This document shows, one piece after another, positions 58,007-64,000 of a stretch of 64,000 nucleotides of DNA. The notes beneath the pieces are model-generated. The model saw nothing but the letters and a program-made list of their open reading frames with translations, searched no databases and was not told the DNA's origin. The first letter of the stretch is position 1. Every line of letters starts with the position of its first letter. Where the stretch lies: positions 169,001 through 233,000 of the forward strand of contig NW_026732761.1 in NCBI RefSeq assembly GCF_028476545.1, in the 5' to 3' direction. This stretch comes from Physella acuta (lineage: Eukaryota > Mollusca > Gastropoda > Physidae). A program made the position numbers and the translations under genes.

Positions 58007-58640
58007 GAGTGATTGTTGTATCAGGTGATTGTTGTATCAAGTGATTGTTGTATCAGGTGATTGTTGTATGAAATGATTGTTGTATAAAATGATTGTTGTA
58101 TCAAGTGATTGTTGTATCAGGTGATTGTTGTATCAAGTGATTGTTGTATCAGGTGATTGTTGTATCAAGTGATTGTTGTATGAAATGATTGTTGTATCAA
58201 GTGATTGTTGTATCAAGTGATTGTTGTATCAGGTGATTGTTGTATCAAGTGATTGTTGTATCAGGTGATTGTTGTATCAGGTGATTGTTGTATCAGGTGA
58301 TTGTTGTATCAAGTGATTGTTGTATCAGGTGATTTTTGTATCAGGTGATTGTTGTATGAAATGATTGTTGTATAAAATGATTGTTGTATCAAGTGATTGT
58401 TGTATCAGGTGATTGTTGTATCAAGTGATTGTTGTATCGAGTGATTGTTGTATCAGGTGATTGTTGTATCAGGTGATTGTTGTATCAGGTGATTGTTGTA
58501 TGAAATGATTGTTGTATAAAATGATTGTTGTATCAAGTGATTGTTGTATCAGGTGATTGTTGTATCAGGTGATTGTTGTATCAGGTGATTGTTGTATAAA
58601 ATGATTGTTGTATCAAGTGATTGTTGTATCAGGTGATTAT
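58007..58640 (+). repeat. 16-bp minisatellite in intron 16, ~40 copies
   Basis: Units of GATTGTTGTATCAGGT or GATTGTTGTATCAAGT, and GAAAT and TAAAAT forms. It begins about 60 nt after the exon 16 donor and does not copy it. Confidence 0.96.
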
Positions 58641-58709
58641 TCTATCAACTGATTGTAATAGTAGTATGAAAGATTGTTGCACCAAATGGTAAAAACTCTG
58701 TACTTCCAG

Positions 58710-58926
58710 ACACTACCAATCCCAGAAGGAAGATGCCAATGCTAAATGGAGCATGCGTGAGGATGACGAGGTGGTTTACTCTGACATCCAAGGGGAACTG
58801 GTAGTGGGGGGTGTCTTCCTGCGCCTCTTCATCTCCAACCCTGCCTGGGTACTCAGGAGGCCAAAAGAGTTTTTGACAGAACTCCTGGAACACTGGACCA
58901 AAGTCACTGCTAACCCTAACCCTGAT
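58710..58926 (+). CDS. DNAJC13: DNAJC13 exon 17 (last in window)
   Basis: The acceptor is GTACTTCCAG ending at 58709. One base completes Lys, then 72 codons include VVYSDIQGELVVGGVFLRLF, ISNPAWVLRRPKEFLTELLE and end ANPNPD. The family block is GEL-VGGVFLR-FI--PAWVLRKP. The 3' end is placed at GTTAGT (58927) because NPD fits the family's NPHG/NPDG turn and because this junction (TAACCCTGAT/GTTAGTTTTAG) is the parent of the following array. A weaker alternative donor, GTCACT, lies at 58903. Downstream exons are outside the window. Confidence 0.88.
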
Positions 58927-61900
58927 GTTAGTTTTAGTTCAATTTCCTCTAATCTCTGTCTAACCCTGATGTTAGTTTTAGTTCAATTTCCTCTAATCTC
59001 TGTCTAACCCTGATGTTAGTTTTAGTTCAATTTCCTCTAATCTGTCTAACCCTGATGTTAGTTTTAGTTCAATTTCCTCTAATCCGTCTAACCCTGATGT
59101 TAGTTTTAGTTCAATTTCCTCTAATCTGTCTAACCCTGATGTTAGTTTTAGTTCAATTTCCTCTAATCTCTGTCTAACCCTGATGTTAGTTTTAGTTCAA
59201 TTTCCTCTAATCTGTCTAACCTTGATGTTAGTTTTAGTTCAATTTTCTCTAATCTCTGTCTAACCCTGATGTTAGTTTTAGTTCAATTTCCTCTAATCTC
59301 TGTCTAACCCTGATGTTAGTTTTAGTTCAATTTCCTCTAATCTCTGTCTAACCCTGATGTTAGTTTTAGTTCAATTTCCTCTAATCTGTGTCTAACCCTG
59401 ATGTTAGTTTTAGTTCAATTTCCTCTAATCTCTGTCTAACCCTGATGTTAGTTTTAGTTCAATTTTCTCTAATCTCTGTCTAACCCTGATGTTAGTTTTA
59501 GTTCAATTTCCTCTAATCTGTCTAACCCTGATGTTAGTTTTAGTTCAATTTCCTCTAATCTGTCTAACCCTGACCCTGATGTTAGTTTTAGTTCAATTTC
59601 CTCTAATCTCTGTCTAACCCTGATGTTAGTTTTAGTTCAATTTCCTCTAATCTCTGTCTAACCTTGATGTTAGTTTTAGTTCAATTTCCTCTAATCTCTG
59701 TCTAACCCTGATGTTAGTTTTAGTTCAATTTCCTCTAATCTGTCTAACCCTGATGTTAGTTTTAGTTCAATTTCCTCTAATCTCTGTCTAACCCTGATGT
59801 TAGTTTTAGTTCAATTTCCTCTAATCTCTGTCTAACCCTGATGTTAGTTTTAGTTCAATTTCCTCTAATCTGTGTCTAACCCTGATGTTAGTTTTAGTTC
59901 AATTTCCTCTAATCTGTCTAACCCTGATGCTAGTTTTAGTTCAATTTTCTCTAATCTGTGTCTAACCCTGATGTTAGTTTTAGTTCAATTTCCTCTAATC
60001 TGTCTAATCTTGATGTTAGTTTTAGTTCAATTTCCTCTAATCTCTGTCTAACCCTGATGTTAGTTTTAGTTCAATTTCCTCTAATCTGTCTAACCCTGAT
60101 GTTAGTTTTAGTTCAATTTCCTCTAATCTGTCTAACCCTGATGTTAGTTTTAGTTCAATTTCCTCTAATCTGTCTAACCTTGATGTTAGTTTTAGTTCAA
60201 TTTCCTCTAATCTCTGTCTAACCCTGATGTTAGTTTTAGTTCAATTTCCTCTAATCTGTCTAACCCTGATGTTAGTTTTAGTTCAATTTCCTCTAATCTC
60301 TGTCTAACCCTGATGTTAGTTTTAGTTCAATTTCCTCTAATCTCTGTCTAACCCTGATGTTAGTTTTAGTTCAATTTCCTCTAATCTCTGTCTAACCCTG
60401 ATGTTAGTTTTAGTTCAATTTCCTCTAATCTCTGTCTAACCCTGATGTTAGTTTTAGTTCAATTTCCTCTAATCTGTCTAACCCTGATGTTAGTTTTAGT
60501 TCAATTTCCTCTAATCTCTGTCTAACCCTGATGTTAGTTTTAGTTCAATTTCCTCTAATCTGTCTAACCCTGATGTTAGTTTTAGTTCAATTTCCTCTAA
60601 TCTCTGTCTAACCCTGATGTTAGTTTTAGTTCAATTTCCTCTAATCTGTCTAATCTTGATGTTAGTTTTAGTTCAATTTCCTCTAATCTCTGTCTAACCC
60701 TGATGTTAGTTTTAGTTCAATTTCCTCTAATCTGTCTAACCCTGATGTTAGTTTTAGTTCAATTTCCTCTAATCTGTCTAACCCTGATGTTAGTTTTAGT
60801 TCAATTTCCTCTAATCTGTCTAACCTTGATGTTAGTTTTAGTTCAATTTCCTCTAATCTCTGTCTAACCCTGATGTTAGTTTTAGTTCAATTTCCTCTAA
60901 TCTGTCTAACCCTGATGTTAGTTTTAGTTCAATTTCCTCTAATCTGTCTAACCTTGATGTTAGTTTTAGTTCAATTTCCTCTAATCTCTGTCTAACCCTG
61001 ATGTTAGTTTTAGTTCAATTTCCTCTAATCTGTCTAACCCTGATGTTAGTTTTAGTTCAATTTCCTCTAATCTCTGTCTAACCCTGATGTTAGTTTTAGT
61101 TCAATTTCCTCTAATCTCTGTCTAACCCTGATGTTAGTTTTAGTTCAATTTCCTCTAATCTCTGTCTAACCCTGATGTTAGTTTTAGTTCAATTTCCTCT
61201 AATCTCTGTCTAACCCTGATGTTAGTTTTAGTTCAATTTCCTCTAATCTGTCTAACCCTGATGTTAGTTTTAGTTCAATTTCCTCTAATCTCTGTATAAC
61301 CCTGATGTTAGTTTTAGTTCAATTTCCTCTAATCTGTCTAACCCTGATGTTAGTTTTAGTTCAATTTCCTCTAATCTGTCTAACCCTGATGTTAGTTTTA
61401 GTTCAATTTCCTCTAATCTCTGTCTAACCTTGATGTTAGTTTTAGTTCAATTTCCTCTAATCTGTCTAACCCTGATGTTAGTTTTAGTTCAATTTCCTCT
61501 AATCTGTCTAACCTTGATGTTAGTTTTAGTTCAATTTTCTCTAATCTCTGTCTAACCCTGATGTTAGTTTTAGTTCAATTTCCTCTAATCTCTGTCTAAC
61601 CCTGATGTTAGTTTTAGTTCAATTTCCTCTAATCTGTCTAACCCTGATGTTAGTTTTAGTTCAATTTCCTCTAATTTTTGTCTAACCCTGATGTTAGTTT
61701 TAGTTCAATTTCCTCTAATCTGTCTAACCCTGATGTTAGTTTTAGTTCAATTTCCTCTAATCTCTGTCTAACCTTGATGTTAGTTTTAGTTCAATTTCCT
61801 CTAATCTGTCTAACCCTGATGTTAGTTTTAGTTCAATTTCCTCTAATCTCTGTCTAACCCTGATGTTAGTTTTAGTTCAATTTCCTCTAATCTGTCTAAC

Positions 61901-64000
61901 CCTGATGTTAGTTTTAGTTCAATTTCCTCTAATCTCTGTCTAACCCTGATGTTAGTTTTAGTTCAATTTCCTCTAATCTCTGTCTAACCCTGATGTTAGT
62001 TTTAGTTCAATTTCCTCTAATCTGTGTCTAACCCTGATGTTAGTTTTAGTTCAATTTCCTCTAATCTGTCTAACCCTGATGTTAGTTTTAGTTCAATTTC
62101 CTCTAATCTCTGTCTAACCCTGATGTTAGTTTTAGTTCAATTTCCTCTAATCTGTCTAACCCTGATGTTAGTTTTAGTTCAATTTCCTCTAATCTGTCTA
62201 ACCCTGATGTTAGTTTTAGTTCAATTTCCTCTAATCTCTGTCTAACCTTGATGTTAGTTTTAGTTCAATTTCCTCTAATCTGTCTAACCCTGATGTTAGT
62301 TTTAGTTCAATTTCCTCTAATCTGTCTAACCTTGATGTTAGTTTTAGTTCAATTTTCTCTAATCTCTGTCTAACCCTGATGTTAGTTTTAGTTCAATTTC
62401 CTCTAATCTCTGTCTAACCCTGATGTTAGTTTTAGTTCAATTTCCTCTAATCTGTCTAACCCTGATGTTAGTTTTAGTTCAATTTCCTCTAATCTTTGTC
62501 TAACCCTGATGTTAGTTTTAGTTCAATTTCCTCTAATCTGTCTAACCCTGATGTTAGTTTTAGTTCAATTTCCTCTAATCTCTGTCTAACCTTGATGTTA
62601 GTTTTAGTTCAATTTCCTCTAATCTGTCTAACCCTGATGTTAGTTTTAGTTCAATTTCCTCTAATCTCTGTCTAACCCTGATGTTAGTTTTAGTTCAATT
62701 TCCTCTAATCTGTCTAACCCTGATGTTAGTTTTAGTTCAATTTCCTCTAATCTCTGTCTAACCCTGATGTTAGTTTTAGTTCAATTTCCTCTAATCTCTG
62801 TCTAACCCTGATGTTAGTTTTAGTTCAATTTCCTCTAATCTGTGTCTAACCCTGATGTTAGTTTTAGTTCAATTTCCTCTAATCTCTGTCTAACCCTGAT
62901 GTTAGTTTTAGTTCAATTTTCTCTAATCTCTGTCTAACCCTGATGTTAGTTTTAGTTCAATTTCCTCTAATCTGTCTAACCCTGATGTTAGTTTTAGTTC
63001 AATTTCCTCTAATCTGTGTCTAACCCTGATGTTAGTTTTAGTTCAATTTCCTCTAATCTCTGTCTAACCCTGATGTTAGTTTTAGTTCAATTTCCTCTAA
63101 TCTCTGTCTAACCCTGATGTTAGTTTTAGTTCAATTTCCTCTAATCTGTCTAACCCTGATGTTAGTTTTAGTTCAATTTCCTCTAATCTCTGTCTAACCC
63201 TGATGTTAGTTTTAGTTCAATTTCCTCTAATCTGTCTAACCCTGATGTTAGTTTTAGTTCAATTTCCTCTAATCTGTCTAACCCTGATGTTAGTTTTAGT
63301 TCAATTTCCTCTAATCTCTGTCTAACCTTGATGTTAGTTTTAGTTCAATTTCCTCTAATCTGTCTAACCCTGATGTTAGTTTTAGTTCAATTTCCTCTAA
63401 TCTGTCTAACCTTGATGTTAGTTTTAGTTCAATTTTCTCTAATCTCTGTCTAACCCTGATGTTAGTTTTAGTTCAATTTCCTCTAATCTCTGTCTAACCC
63501 TGATGTTAGTTTTAGTTCAATTTCCTCTAATCTGTCTAACCCTGATGTTAGTTTTAGTTCAATTTCCTCTAATCTTTGTCTAACCCTGATGTTAGTTTTA
63601 GTTCAATTTCCTCTAATCTGTCTAACCCTGATGTTAGTTTTAGTTCAATTTCCTCTAATCTCTGTCTAACCTTGATGTTAGTTTTAGTTCAATTTCCTCT
63701 AATCTGTCTAACCCTGATGTTAGTTTTAGTTCAATTTCCTCTAATCTCTGTCTAACCCTGATGTTAGTTTTAGTTCAATTTCCTCTAATCTGTCTAACCC
63801 TGATGTTAGTTTTAGTTCAATTTCCTCTAATCTCTGTCTAACCCTGATGTTAGTTTTAGTTCAATTTCCTCTAATCTCTTTCTAACCCTGATGTTAGTTT
63901 TAGTTCAATTTCCTCTAATCTGTGTCTAACCCTGATGTTAGTTTTAGTTCAATTTCCTCTAATCTCTGTCTAACCCTGATGTTAGTTTTAGTTCAATTTC
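58927..64000 (+). repeat. 5.1-kb donor array after exon 17, 42/44-bp unit
   Basis: About 118 units of GTTAGTTTTAGTTCAATTTC, then CTCTAATCTCTG or CTCTAATCTG, then TCTAACCCTGAT. Each ends in the last exon 17 bases (TAACCCTGAT) followed by GTTAGT. The array continues past the window end. A segment of about 1,050 bp recurs (62140s and 63220s) with shared rare variants (AATCTTTGTC at 62491 and 63571, 1,080 bp apart). The 42-bp units are 14 stop-free codons; 44-bp units shift the frame. Confidence 0.97.

Noticed and set aside
58645-58893. 82-codon minus-strand frame across exon 17
   Set aside because: It is the antisense shadow of the conserved coding exon.
58903-58926. Earlier donor for exon 17 at GTCACT (exon end 58902)
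   Set aside because: It is weaker than GTTAGT and would drop the NPD residues that fit the family turn. It is kept only as an alternative.

Overview
The window is animal nuclear DNA carrying the middle part of one spliced gene on the + strand. Seventeen short exons between 16889 and 58926 join without a frame break into 707 codons. The protein is DNAJC13 / RME-8, a J-domain co-chaperone of endosomes. The J domain with its HPD triad is in the first exons, and IWN-type motifs occur downstream. The first and last exons of the gene lie outside the window. Residue choices (for example [22 protein letters not shown]) look invertebrate. A lophotrochozoan such as a mollusc is my best guess, but the exact taxon is not established.

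Only about 2.1 kb is coding. Almost everything else is intron, and about 35 separate minisatellite arrays plus (TA)n tracts fill most of it. Layout: 1-16722, a roughly 38/43-bp array in the intron before the HPD exon; 16889-27402, exons 1-6 with arrays, three hAT-like short transposon copies or fragments and AT tracts; 27403-35751, intron 6 with a short transposon, a possible solo LTR and a 6.4-kb 23-bp array; 35752-46950, exons 7-12; 46951-58926, exons 13-17 with nearly continuous arrays; 58927-64000, a 42/44-bp array running off the end.

The unusual feature is that many arrays are built from the splice junction they touch. Units next to exons 6, 7, 12, 13, 14, 15 and 17 contain the exon end plus the 5' splice site. 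Units before exons 5, 7 and 15 contain the acceptor, in two cases with the start of the exon. The array before exon 3 repeats the branch-point/pyrimidine stretch. Several have unit lengths divisible by three and no stop, so use of a neighbouring copy would insert a short peptide in frame (exons 6, 7, 12). A second strong point is a 168-bp hAT-like element at 20028-20195, with an 8-bp target duplication, that carries one full inverted monomer of the 16.7-kb array (37 of 38 bases), linking that array to a transposon.

The very long open frames in the arrays are side effects of stop-free repeat units, not genes. No RNA genes, CRISPR arrays or second protein-coding gene were found.
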